Part shown: in pieces, positions 17,080 to 25,390 of the stretch
Numbering within the stretch: position 1 is the stretch's first letter
Layout of the letters: each line of letters begins with the position of its first letter
Source of the DNA: Gemmatimonadota bacterium
GTDB taxonomy: Bacteria > Gemmatimonadota > Gemmatimonadetes > Longimicrobiales > Gaopeijiaceae
Reading direction: 5' to 3'
DNA length: 64,000 bases
Assembly: GCA_027623325.1 (NCBI GenBank)
Contig: JAQBXY010000001.1
Location: 193,511 to 257,510 of the forward strand
The notes under the pieces: model-generated
The model's input: only the letters and a program-made list of their open reading frames with translations
Database searches by the model: none
What the model was told of the DNA's origin: nothing
Position numbers and translations under genes: made by a program

Positions 17080-18489
17080 ATGACCCGACCCCTCGCTCCC
17101 GATGTCGTGCGTGGCCTGACCGAGATCGTGGGGGCCGCCAACGTGATCACCGATCCGGATCGCCTTCTCGTCTACGAGTCGGACGGCCTGAGTGCCTATC
17201 GGGTGTCACCCCGAGCCGTTGTCTTGCCGGGTACCTCCGACGAAGTCGCGGCCGTTGTGACCCTGCTTCACCTCGAGGGAATCGAGATCGTTCCTCGCGG
17301 CGCCGGAACCGGACTCTCCGGTGGTGCCCTCCCGACGCCAGACGGCGTGGTCGTGGGGACGGCGCGCATGAACCGCATTATCGAGATCGATCCGGAGAAT
17401 CGCCTGGCGAGGGTGCAACCCGGAGTCATCAACGCGCGGCTGACGGAAGCCACGCAGCCGTATGGCTTGTTCTACGCCCCCGACCCTTCGTCCCAGAGCA
17501 CCTGCACACTCGGGGGGAACGTCGCGGAGAACTCGGGAGGACCACACTGCCTCAAGTACGGCGTTACGTCTCGGTACGTCACGGGGCTTACCGTGGTCTT
17601 GGCCGGAGGGCGGATCGTGAAGCTTGGCGGCGCCGGGCGGGACAGCGCAGGAGGGCTCGATCTCGTCGGACTGTTCGTGGGATCGGAGGGCTGTTTCGGT
17701 ATCGCCACCGAGATCGAAGTCAGACTCTTGCCGATCGCGGAAGGAGTTCGGACGCTGCTCGGGATCTTCGAGACGATGGAGGCGGCGGGACACGCGGTCA
17801 CTGAGATCATGGGATCAGGTCTTTTGCCGGCCGCAGTCGAGATCATCGACCGAGCCACGATCGAAGCCGTGGAGGCCAGCATTTTTGCTGCCGGCTACCC
17901 GACGGATGCCGGCGCGGCCCTCGTGGTCGAGTTCGACGGAACGGAGGCGGGCCTCGATCTCGGTGCCGATCGAGCTGAGAAATGCTGCTTCGAGGCTGGC
18001 GCGCGGGAGGTTCGTCGGGCGACCTCCGAAGCAGAACGCGCGGCTCTGTGGAAGGGGCGAAAGAAGGCTTTCGGGGCCATGGGTCGAATTGCCCCAGATC
18101 TTCTCGTTCAAGACGCAACCGTTCCCCGCACCAAGCTCCCAGAAGTCTTAGCTCGAATTGCAGAGATCGGGGAGCGATACGATCTGAAGATCGCCAACGT
18201 CTTTCACGCGGGTGACGGCAACCTCCATCCGAACATTCTCTTCGATCGGAAGAACGCTGAGGAGTTAGACCGAGTGGAGAGGGCCTCCACGGAGATCATG
18301 CACCTGTGTGTCGACGCGGGTGGGACGATCACGGGCGAGCACGGAGTCGGTATCGATAAGCGTGGCTACATGTCGCTCGTACACAACGAGACCGAGCTGG
18401 AGATGCTCCGGAGTGTACGCGCGGTCTTTGATCCGGACCGTCTCTTCAATCGCGGCAAGGTCCTTCCCGACCCGTTGGCCGAAACATGA
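17080..18489 (+). CDS. glcD: FAD-linked 2-hydroxyacid dehydrogenase, glycolate oxidase subunit GlcD-like
   Basis: 469 residues. The FAD_binding_4 (PCMH) domain shows IVPRGAGTGLSGGALPTPDGVVVG and CTLGGNVAENSGGPHCLKYG. The C-terminal FAD-oxidase domain shows VFHAGDGNLHPNILFD and GEHGVGIDKRGYM. With GlcE and GlcF it makes a membrane-associated dehydrogenase that oxidises glycolate, D-lactate or another (D)-2-hydroxyacid and passes electrons to the quinone pool. Its stop overlaps the glcE start (ATGA). It heads a run of seven genes whose junctions are overlaps or a single base. The substrate is not certain from sequence. Confidence 0.92.
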   Translation: MTRPLAPDVVRGLTEIVGAANVITDPDRLLVYESDGLSAYRVSPRAVVLPGTSDEVAAVVTLLHLEGIEIVPRGAGTGLSGGALPTPDGVVVGTARMNRIIEIDPENRLARVQPGVINARLTEATQPYGLFYAPDPSSQSTCTLGGNVAENSGGPHCLKYGVTSRYVTGLTVVLAGGRIVKLGGAGRDSAGGLDLVGLFVGSEGCFGIATEIEVRLLPIAEGVRTLLGIFETMEAAGHAVTEIMGSGLLPAAVEIIDRATIEAVEASIFAAGYPTDAGAALVVEFDGTEAGLDLGADRAEKCCFEAGAREVRRATSEAERAALWKGRKKAFGAMGRIAPDLLVQDATVPRTKLPEVLARIAEIGERYDLKIANVFHAGDGNLHPNILFDRKNAEELDRVERASTEIMHLCVDAGGTITGEHGVGIDKRGYMSLVHNETELEMLRSVRAVFDPDRLFNRGKVLPDPLAET

Positions 18490-19634
18490 CCGCCACTCCT
18501 GAGTCGGTCGTCCACCCGTCATCTGACGCCGAGGTGGCCGAGATCATGATCGACGCGAGCCGGGAGGGAGTGGGCATTTTCCCCCTGTCGAGCGGGCACC
18601 GTGCCCATCCAGTTCGTGGTGAACGACCGTACCTGGAGCTATCAACGACCCGTCTCGACGGGATCGTGGAGTACGAGCCGGCGGACCTTACCCTGACTGC
18701 CCGGGCCGGAACCTCGCTCGCGACGATCGACGAGGCGTTGAGGGCACATGGTCAGTGGGCGCCATTCGACCCGCCCAATGTCGGCGAGCGGTCCATTGGT
18801 GGACTCGCGGCGGTCGGCGATTCGGGGCCGCTGTGGATGGGGTACGGCGAACTGCGCAACCACGTTCTCGGGATGACCGTCGTGACGGGTGATGGCCGGA
18901 TGCTTTCACTCGGCGGCCGAGTCGTGAAGAACGTGGCCGGCTACGACCTGCTCAAGCCCATGGTTGGTAGTCGAGGCTCACTAGCGGTCGTGACCTCGGT
19001 CTGTCTGCGGGTCTATCCGGAGCCCTCTGTCGACCGAGTGCTCTTGCTCCGACGCGACCGACTGAGTGACCTCGTGGCAGCAGCCCATTCTGTGGGCACC
19101 GCCCCCGTGATGCCCGTATCGTCGGTCCTGGTTGACCGAACCGGGGTGAATGAGTCGCCGGCGTTGGTGATTCGATTGCACGGCGTCGAAGAGACGGTCG
19201 GGGCCGATCAGGCTTCCCTCGAGGGACACCTGGGTATCGTGTTCGAGCAAGCGCCCTCGGCGACCGCGCTGTGTACGGCCGTTCGCGACCGGGGCGCTAC
19301 CTCCAATGTCGTGCTCGTCGCTTCCGCCCTACCGTCGGCGCTATCTGAAGTCATCCGCGCCCTCGAGCGTCTCGAGCCCGAAACGATTGTCGCGGATACG
19401 TACGCCGCCCGGTTCCGCGTTGGTCTGAGTCAGGCCGACCCCGAGGCTGTTGGGAACGCGCGCGCCTCCATCGAGCGATTAGGGGGCACTCTGAGGGTCG
19501 CGCGTTTTCCCGCCGACGGGGCCGAAGTGGGGCCGACTTCCGAGCCCTCTCCGGCCGAAAAGGACCTGATCATCGGCATCGAAAAGACGTTCGATCCGAT
19601 GGGGGTCTTGTGGCCCGCGAGGAGCCGCAGATGA
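18486..19634 (+). CDS. glcE: Glycolate oxidase FAD-binding subunit GlcE-like
   Basis: 382 residues with only the PCMH FAD-binding half of the GlcD fold: IFPLSSGHRAHPVRGERPYL, then DPPNVGERSIGGLAAVGDSGP, GYGELRNHVLGMTVVTGDGR and GRVVKNVAGYDLLKPMVGS. The last motif is characteristic of GlcE. It is a required partner of GlcD. Both ends overlap neighbours by four bases (ATGA), which is consistent with a 1:1:1 complex with GlcD and GlcF. Confidence 0.9.
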   Translation: MTATPESVVHPSSDAEVAEIMIDASREGVGIFPLSSGHRAHPVRGERPYLELSTTRLDGIVEYEPADLTLTARAGTSLATIDEALRAHGQWAPFDPPNVGERSIGGLAAVGDSGPLWMGYGELRNHVLGMTVVTGDGRMLSLGGRVVKNVAGYDLLKPMVGSRGSLAVVTSVCLRVYPEPSVDRVLLLRRDRLSDLVAAAHSVGTAPVMPVSSVLVDRTGVNESPALVIRLHGVEETVGADQASLEGHLGIVFEQAPSATALCTAVRDRGATSNVVLVASALPSALSEVIRALERLEPETIVADTYAARFRVGLSQADPEAVGNARASIERLGGTLRVARFPADGAEVGPTSEPSPAEKDLIIGIEKTFDPMGVLWPARSRR

Positions 19635-21010
19635 GTACGACCACTGGGAGCGGGTCTCTTGCCAGCGCGCTCGAGGCGCAGCGCGAGCGGCTGCTGCCCT
19701 GCGTCCATTGCGGGTTTTGTTTGCCCGCCTGCCCGACCTATAACCGCTTGGGAGACGAGGCCGACTCACCGCGCGGTCGCCTTCACCTCATGCAAGCCGT
19801 CGTCGACGGTCGCTTGGACGCGGGCTCTGACGCCTTCCACACACATATCGATCGCTGCCTCGGCTGTCGGGCCTGCGAGCCCGTTTGTCCTTCCGGCGTC
19901 GAATACGGGACGCTGCTCGAATTGGCCCGAGAGACTGCGACGCGGGCGAGACCGCAGGGCAAGTTGACCCGCGCGCTCTTGGCGGTGATGGGCTCTCCTG
20001 CGTTGCGTGCCGTCTTCTTTCTTGGGGGCCGGACACTTCGCTCACTCGGAGTCGCGCGCTTGGCCGTCCGACTGATACCGGCCGGAGCTCGCCTTGGAGG
20101 AATACGGCTGGCCTTCGCGATGCTCGCTTCGTCTTCGCCTCCGGGTCGCCGCTTGCAGAAGGCGCCCGTCAATGCGGTGCCTTCACGGGCCATCGGAGCT
20201 GTTGCCGTGGCAGACGATGACTCTGTGGGCCCCGTCCCCCGCGGGTCGCGAGGAAGGGTGGCGTATCTGGAAGGATGTGTTCAAAGAGGGCTCTTCGAGC
20301 GCATCAACCAAGCCACGGTGCGTACCCTGGAGGCGAACGGTTACGAGGTTGTCCCTGTGGCTCATCAAGGCTGCTGCGGTGCCCTGCATGCTCATGGCGG
20401 AGACCTCCGGAACGCACGCCGGCTCGCCGGCGCGAACATCCTGGTCTTTGAAGGCGTAGAGATCGACTACGTCGCTGTGAACGCTGCTGGGTGCGGGGCG
20501 GCGATGAAAGACTACGGGACTCTTTTCGAATCGAATCAGGAGATGTCTACCAGGGCCGAGGCGTTCGCAGCGAAGGTCCGTGACGTCACCGAGTTGCTCT
20601 CTCAGGCCGGTCCCCGTCGGGGTGCACCCGTTTCGTGCAGCGTCGCCTACGATCATCCTTGCCATCTCCTCCACGCCCAGGGCGTCGCTCAAGAGCCTCT
20701 GGACGTGTTGCGGGCCGTGCCGGGCATCGACGTACGTCTGATCGATCGCGCCGACGAGTGCTGTGGTGGTGCTGGAATCTACGGCATTACCCATCCCGAA
20801 CTGGGTGGCAGGATCGGCAGGGACAAGGTCGCAGCGATCCTCCGCGAAGAGGCCGACCACGCCTGCACGCCCAACCCAGGGTGCATGATGCAGATCGGCG
20901 CCGGGCTCCTCCTCGAGGGCTCGTCGGACGTAGCGGTCCATCCGATCGAACTCCTGGACGAGAGCTATCGAAGAGCCGGCTACTACTCCGCCACAGGGGA
21001 TTCCCAATGA
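19631..21010 (+). CDS. glcF: Glycolate oxidase iron-sulfur subunit GlcF-like
   Basis: 459 residues from the ATG at 19631 that overlaps the glcE stop (ATGA). Two [4Fe-4S] motifs are near the N-terminus (CVHCGFCLPACPTY and CLGCRACEPVCPSG). Two CCG/cysteine-rich domains follow (LEGCVQRGLFERIN...HQGCCGALHAHGG and DHPCHLLHAQG...DECCGGAGIYG), as in GlcF and heterodisulfide reductase subunits. It carries electrons from the flavin subunits to the membrane quinone. The stop overlaps the M20 gene start (ATGA), so the complex is genetically tied to the downstream amino-acid genes. Confidence 0.93.
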   Translation: MSTTTGSGSLASALEAQRERLLPCVHCGFCLPACPTYNRLGDEADSPRGRLHLMQAVVDGRLDAGSDAFHTHIDRCLGCRACEPVCPSGVEYGTLLELARETATRARPQGKLTRALLAVMGSPALRAVFFLGGRTLRSLGVARLAVRLIPAGARLGGIRLAFAMLASSSPPGRRLQKAPVNAVPSRAIGAVAVADDDSVGPVPRGSRGRVAYLEGCVQRGLFERINQATVRTLEANGYEVVPVAHQGCCGALHAHGGDLRNARRLAGANILVFEGVEIDYVAVNAAGCGAAMKDYGTLFESNQEMSTRAEAFAAKVRDVTELLSQAGPRRGAPVSCSVAYDHPCHLLHAQGVAQEPLDVLRAVPGIDVRLIDRADECCGGAGIYGITHPELGGRIGRDKVAAILREEADHACTPNPGCMMQIGAGLLLEGSSDVAVHPIELLDESYRRAGYYSATGDSQ

Positions 21011-22173
21011 GTGACGGTCGCGCCCCAGAGGTATTGGCCCTCCTTCGTGGTCATACTGAGGAGATGGTCGCGCTCCTGGTCGAACTGGCGACTCTCGAAT
21101 CCCCGACGGATGTACCGGAGACGCAGCGCCCAGTTCAGGCCAGGCTGCGAGAAGTACTCGAGGCTCGTGGTTTCCGAGTCCGGCACCTTCCGGGCGTGAG
21201 AACCGGGGGCCACCTCTACGCGCGGCCCGCCTCGCGCGTGCACGGTAGGCCCGGCCAGCTGCTCATTGGGCACTCGGACACGGTGTGGCCGCTGGGGACT
21301 TTGGCGTCGATGCCCGTGCTGGTGGAGAACGGACACATCAGGGGGCCCGGAACGTTCGACATGAAGGCCGGCCTCGTTCAGGGATTGTTCGCCCTCCGCG
21401 CCCTCCAAGAGCTGGGGCTCGAGCCACCCGCTACCCCCATCTGGTTCATCAACTCTGATGAAGAGATCGGGAGCCCTGAATCGAAGCGGTGGGTACGGCT
21501 GATCGCAAAGAGGGTGGCAAGAACGTTCGTCCTGGAACCCTCGCTCGGAACGGACGGTCGGCTGAAGACCGCGCGAAAGGGGATCGCGCGCTACGTCGTT
21601 GCCGTATCGGGAGTTGCGGCTCACGCGGGCCTCGATCCGACCGGTGGTGCGTCGGCAATCCAGGAGCTGTCGCATGTGATCCAGCAACTGCACGGGCTCA
21701 CCGATCTCGATCGGGGTACGACGGTCAATGTTGGACTGGTGCAGGGCGGAACCAGACCGAATGTGGTTGCGGCCGACGCATCAGCGACCGTCGACGTCCG
21801 CATGATGACGGTGGCCGACGGGCGAGAAGTTCATGATGCGATCCACGCACTGGTACCGAAGACACCCCGCACTCGCATCTCGGTCACGGGCGGGATCGAG
21901 GTTCCACCGCTTGAGTTGACAGAGCGAAACCGTGGCCTGTGGCGGGCTGCGGTCGAGGCGGCCGAGCGCCTCGGCCTGCCGTTGGACGAGGCCACGGCCG
22001 GAGGTGGGTCAGACGGGAACACGACGAGCCAGTACACGGCTACGCTGGACGGATTGGGCCCGATCGGGGACGGCGCACACGCTGCCTACGAGCATGTCGT
22101 GGTGAGTAGCATGGCCGACCGGTCCGCGCTCCTCGCTGAACTACTCATGGCTCCCTTACGGCCGGGGGGCTGA
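21007..22173 (+). CDS. M20-family metallopeptidase / N-acyl-amino acid hydrolase (CPG2-like)
   Basis: 388 residues from ATG 21007, overlapping the glcF stop. Zinc ligands and catalytic residues of M20 are all visible: His89 and Asp91 in IGHSDTVWP, Asp118 in GPGTFDMKAG, Glu152/Glu153 in NSDEEIGS, and the last His in GDGAHAAYEH. A dimerisation domain sits between them. By itself it reads as a glutamate carboxypeptidase-like enzyme. In this operon, beside a GNAT transferase and an N-acylamino-acid racemase, a role in removing the succinyl or other acyl group from N-acyl-L-amino acids is the best inference. No signal peptide is present. Confidence 0.9.
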   Translation: MSDGRAPEVLALLRGHTEEMVALLVELATLESPTDVPETQRPVQARLREVLEARGFRVRHLPGVRTGGHLYARPASRVHGRPGQLLIGHSDTVWPLGTLASMPVLVENGHIRGPGTFDMKAGLVQGLFALRALQELGLEPPATPIWFINSDEEIGSPESKRWVRLIAKRVARTFVLEPSLGTDGRLKTARKGIARYVVAVSGVAAHAGLDPTGGASAIQELSHVIQQLHGLTDLDRGTTVNVGLVQGGTRPNVVAADASATVDVRMMTVADGREVHDAIHALVPKTPRTRISVTGGIEVPPLELTERNRGLWRAAVEAAERLGLPLDEATAGGGSDGNTTSQYTATLDGLGPIGDGAHAAYEHVVVSSMADRSALLAELLMAPLRPGG

Positions 22174-22174
22174 C

Positions 22175-23011
22175 GTGGGGGACGGTTACACGATCCGAGC
22201 GTTCACGACGACCGCCGAGTACCTCGAGTGTGTCGCACTCCAGGAAGAGACCTGGGGTAGCGGCTTCTCCGAGCGTGTGCCGTCAGCCATCCTCAAGGTG
22301 GCACAGATTCTCGGAGGTGTGTCGGCCGGCGCGTACGATGCGAGCGAGAGGCTTGTCGGTTTCGTATTTGGCATGACCGGTCTTCGAGACGGTGAGTTGG
22401 TTCACTGGTCCGACATGCTTGCCGTCCGGCCCGAAGCGCGTGACTCCGGCTTGGGCCGAAGGCTGAAGGCCTACCAACGGGATGAGGTGCTTCGTCGCGG
22501 CGTCGAAAAGATGTTCTGGACGTTCGACCCCCTCCAAGCCCGCAATGCCCACCTGAACTTCTCCAAACTTGGCATCGTCGTGCGCGAGTACGCAGAGGAC
22601 ATGTACGGCCAGACCGACTCGCCTCTGCATCGGGGAATCGGCACGGACCGCTTCATCGCCCTGTGGATTCTCCGGGCGCCACGCGTCGAACAGCTGTTGG
22701 CGATGACCACCCCGACGCCTCTCCGGGACACGAGCGACGCGCCTTGGGCACTCGCGGCGGAGGGGGGGCAGAGGCATCCGAAGCCGTCGAGTCCGGTCTT
22801 GTCCGAGCGGAACGAAACGGTTCGCATAGCGATTCCTACGGATATCGCGGCGCTCATGGCTGACGATCCCCAGCTCGCGCTCGACTGGCGGACTGCGACG
22901 CGAGCCGCGCTTACACACTATCTCGCGGCCGACTACGAAGTCTCGGATTTCGTGCGCGGCGACAGAGCGTCGGCATACATCATGACCAAGAGGACGACAT
23001 CCGCATCGTGA
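22175..23011 (+). CDS. GNAT-superfamily acyltransferase, possible D-amino acid N-succinyltransferase
   Basis: 278 residues starting at GTG, one base after the M20 stop. The GNAT core is visible as LVGFVFGMTGL, then MLAVRPEARDSGLGRRLKAYQRDEVLRRG (acyl-CoA pyrophosphate loop around DSGLGRRL) and WTFDPLQARNAHLNFSKLGI. The motif FDPLQARNAHLN and the C-terminal extension place it with the predicted acetyltransferases of the COG3375 type. In Geobacillus, a GNAT protein beside the racemase is a succinyl-CoA:D-amino acid N-succinyltransferase. The same role is likely here but inferred from context. Its stop overlaps the next gene (GTGA). Confidence 0.85.
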   Translation: MGDGYTIRAFTTTAEYLECVALQEETWGSGFSERVPSAILKVAQILGGVSAGAYDASERLVGFVFGMTGLRDGELVHWSDMLAVRPEARDSGLGRRLKAYQRDEVLRRGVEKMFWTFDPLQARNAHLNFSKLGIVVREYAEDMYGQTDSPLHRGIGTDRFIALWILRAPRVEQLLAMTTPTPLRDTSDAPWALAAEGGQRHPKPSSPVLSERNETVRIAIPTDIAALMADDPQLALDWRTATRAALTHYLAADYEVSDFVRGDRASAYIMTKRTTSAS

Positions 23012-24246
23012 AACCGAGGCACGTCGCGATCCTCGGCGCGGGGCCGATCGGCCTCGAAGCCGCGCTTGCTGCGGCGGAGCACGGTCTGTCGCTTCGATGC
23101 TACGAAGCTGCCGCGGCTGTGGCGGGCAACATTCGTTCGTGGGGGCACGTTCAGCTCTTCACCCCGTGGTCGATGAACGTCTCCCCGCGGGTCCGTGCGG
23201 CCCTGGACGCTGCAGGTCAATCGCTGCCCGACGGCGATGCGTGCCCGACGGGCGCCGAGATGGTCGACCGCCTTCTCGAGCCTCTAGCAGCTCTGCCGAC
23301 GCTCGCGCCGCACATCTGTCTCCAGACACGGGTCGTCGAGGTGGGCCGCGACGGGCTCCTCAAGAACGACGCGATCGGGATGCCGTCTAGGGGCGATCGA
23401 CCGTTTCGACTCTTGCTCGAGGACGCTCAGGGGGCGGAGCGGGTCGAGTACGCCGACATCGTCCTGGACTGCACGGGGACCTACCATCACCCCAACGCTC
23501 TGGGCGCCTCGGGCGTTCACGCTCCGGGTGAACGCGGCCTGAGCGAGGACATCATCCGGGGCATTCCCGACCTCGACGCTCTCGCCTTCGAGGGGGACGC
23601 CTCCGGCTGGGGTGGCCAACGAATCCTTCTCGTGGGAGCTGGGCACTCGGCACAGACCACCGCACGAGATTTGGAGGGTCTCGTCCGTCAGAGGCCCGAC
23701 ACCATCGTTGTGTGGGCTATCCGCAATGCGTCGCCGACCTTCGGTGTCGTGGAGGACGACGAGCTTCCATCGCGCGACGTACTTGCTCGTCACGCACGAC
23801 GCCTCGCGCTAGAAGAGACGTCGCCCTTCGATGTGCGTCTCGGCTGCACTGTCGAGGCGGTGGAGCGGTCGGCAACCGGGATCGTGGTGTCGCTTCGAAG
23901 AGAGAGCACCGACGTCGAGACCGTGGTGGTCGACCGGATTGTCTCATTGACGGGATCCGTTGGGGATGCGCGCCTGTACCGACAGCTCCAAGTGCACGAG
24001 TGTTGGGCGACGTCGGGGCCCATGCGGCTCGCGGCCGCTCTGCTGGCGTCGCCGTCGACCGACTGTCTGACCCAGGGGAGTCACGGTGCGGACACGCTGC
24101 GGAACCCCGAGCCGAACTTCTTCATCTTGGGAAGCAAATCGTACGGCCGGAACACCACCTTCCTCTTGAGGGTCGGGTGGCAACAAGTCGAGGAGGTCTT
24201 TTCACTCATAGGGGCGACTGTGCTGGTCGCTGGTGACAATCCATGA
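23008..24246 (+). CDS. FAD/NAD(P)-binding oxidoreductase of unknown substrate
   Basis: 412 residues from a GTG overlapping the GNAT stop. Two Rossmann nucleotide sites are seen: an N-terminal FAD motif ILGAGPIGLEAALAAAEHG and a central NAD(P) motif LLVGAGHSAQTTARDLEGL. This is the layout of flavin monooxygenase or thioredoxin-reductase-like proteins. The segment SWGHVQLFTPWSMNVS and the C-terminal FFILGSKSYGRNTTFLLRVG are distinctive but I cannot link them to a known reaction. No CxxC disulfide is present, so it is not a thioredoxin reductase. It lies between the GNAT and racemase genes with overlaps on both sides, so it should act in the same pathway. That makes it the unexplained member of the operon. 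Confidence 0.75.
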   Translation: MKPRHVAILGAGPIGLEAALAAAEHGLSLRCYEAAAAVAGNIRSWGHVQLFTPWSMNVSPRVRAALDAAGQSLPDGDACPTGAEMVDRLLEPLAALPTLAPHICLQTRVVEVGRDGLLKNDAIGMPSRGDRPFRLLLEDAQGAERVEYADIVLDCTGTYHHPNALGASGVHAPGERGLSEDIIRGIPDLDALAFEGDASGWGGQRILLVGAGHSAQTTARDLEGLVRQRPDTIVVWAIRNASPTFGVVEDDELPSRDVLARHARRLALEETSPFDVRLGCTVEAVERSATGIVVSLRRESTDVETVVVDRIVSLTGSVGDARLYRQLQVHECWATSGPMRLAAALLASPSTDCLTQGSHGADTLRNPEPNFFILGSKSYGRNTTFLLRVGWQQVEEVFSLIGATVLVAGDNP

Positions 24247-25346
24247 AGATCGAGCGTGCTGTACTGAGAGAGATTCCCCTTCGCCTGAAGGAGTTCTTCG
24301 AGATTTCCAGTGGCGGTAGCCAGGACCGAAGGGTGGTCCTTCTGACGCTCGAGGGAGAAGGACTCGAGGGTTGGAGCGAGTGCGTCGCCGCCGGCGACCC
24401 CTCATACGCCTATGAAACCGCCGACACGGCGTGGCATGTCCTCACCGACTTCATTCTTCCGAGCATCATCGGCAGAGAGGCGGATGGTCCGGAGGACCTG
24501 CTCACACCTGTCGGTTGGATCCGGGGCCATGGCATGGCCAAGGCGGCCGTCGAAATGGCAGGATGGGACATGGCCGCCCGCGCGGACGGCGTATCCCTTT
24601 CCAAGAAACTCGGAGGCACGAGAAGCTCCGTGCCGGTGGGGGTGAGTGTCGGACTCAAGCCGACGGACGAGGCGCTACACGAACAGGTCGCCGGCTTCAT
24701 CGCCGATGGGTACGCGCGTGTGAAGATCAAGATCAAGCCGGGCCGAGACGTGGACATGCTTGCAGGTCTTCGGACACGATTCCCCGACGTCGCCTTCATG
24801 GCGGACGCCAACTCCGCGTACACCCTTGCCGACGCACCGAGACTCAGGGAGATGGACGCGCTTCAGTTGATGATGATCGAGCAGCCACTGCGCTACGATG
24901 ACTTCTTGCAGCACGCGCGACTCCAGGAACTCATTCAGACTTCGGTCTGCCTCGACGAGTCGATCAAGTCGGAGGGAGATACGGAGTTGGCGCTCGAACT
25001 CGGAAGCTGCCGCATCATCAACATCAAGCCGGGGAGGGTAGGCGGACTCGGTGTCAGCCGACGCATCCACGACATGATGGTGGCGGCAGGTCTCCCGGTC
25101 TGGTGTGGCGGGATGCTGGAGTCAGGAGTCGGCCGGGCCCACAATGTCGCGCTCGCATCGCTCCCCGGGTTCACTCTTCCCGGCGACATCTCCGCGAGCC
25201 GTCGCTACTGGGAGCAAGACATCGTTTCTCCAGAGTTCGAGGTAGCCGATGGCGAGATGGCCGTGCCGACTGGCGTGGGCATCGGTGTCGAGGTGGACGT
25301 CGAGCGCATCGAAGCCCTTACTACGCGCGTAGCTACGTTCGGGTAG
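24243..25346 (+). CDS. Enolase-superfamily N-acylamino-acid racemase (o-succinylbenzoate synthase family)
   Basis: 367 residues from ATG 24243, overlapping the previous stop. The muconate-lactonising subgroup residues are complete: the KxK motif (Lys161/Lys163 in KIKIKPG), metal ligands Asp188 (MADAN), Glu213 (IEQP) and Asp238 (LDES), and the second catalytic Lys262 (NIKPGRVGG). These positions are nearly identical to those of the Amycolatopsis racemase. OSBS and N-succinylamino-acid racemase are hard to separate by sequence. No other menaquinone gene is nearby, whereas a GNAT and an M20 gene are, so racemisation of N-acyl (probably N-succinyl) amino acids is favoured. It ends the operon. Confidence 0.9.
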   Translation: MKIERAVLREIPLRLKEFFEISSGGSQDRRVVLLTLEGEGLEGWSECVAAGDPSYAYETADTAWHVLTDFILPSIIGREADGPEDLLTPVGWIRGHGMAKAAVEMAGWDMAARADGVSLSKKLGGTRSSVPVGVSVGLKPTDEALHEQVAGFIADGYARVKIKIKPGRDVDMLAGLRTRFPDVAFMADANSAYTLADAPRLREMDALQLMMIEQPLRYDDFLQHARLQELIQTSVCLDESIKSEGDTELALELGSCRIINIKPGRVGGLGVSRRIHDMMVAAGLPVWCGGMLESGVGRAHNVALASLPGFTLPGDISASRRYWEQDIVSPEFEVADGEMAVPTGVGIGVEVDVERIEALTTRVATFG

Positions 25347-25390
25347 AAGTCAGAGACGCGACGAGTGCGGCCGTTGGCGGATAAGCGCTT

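Noticed and set aside
24243..25346. Calling the enolase-superfamily gene menC (menaquinone synthesis)
   Set aside because: No other men gene is in the window, whereas GNAT and M20 genes are fused to it by overlap. The residues do not separate the two activities, so the racemase role is favoured but not proven.
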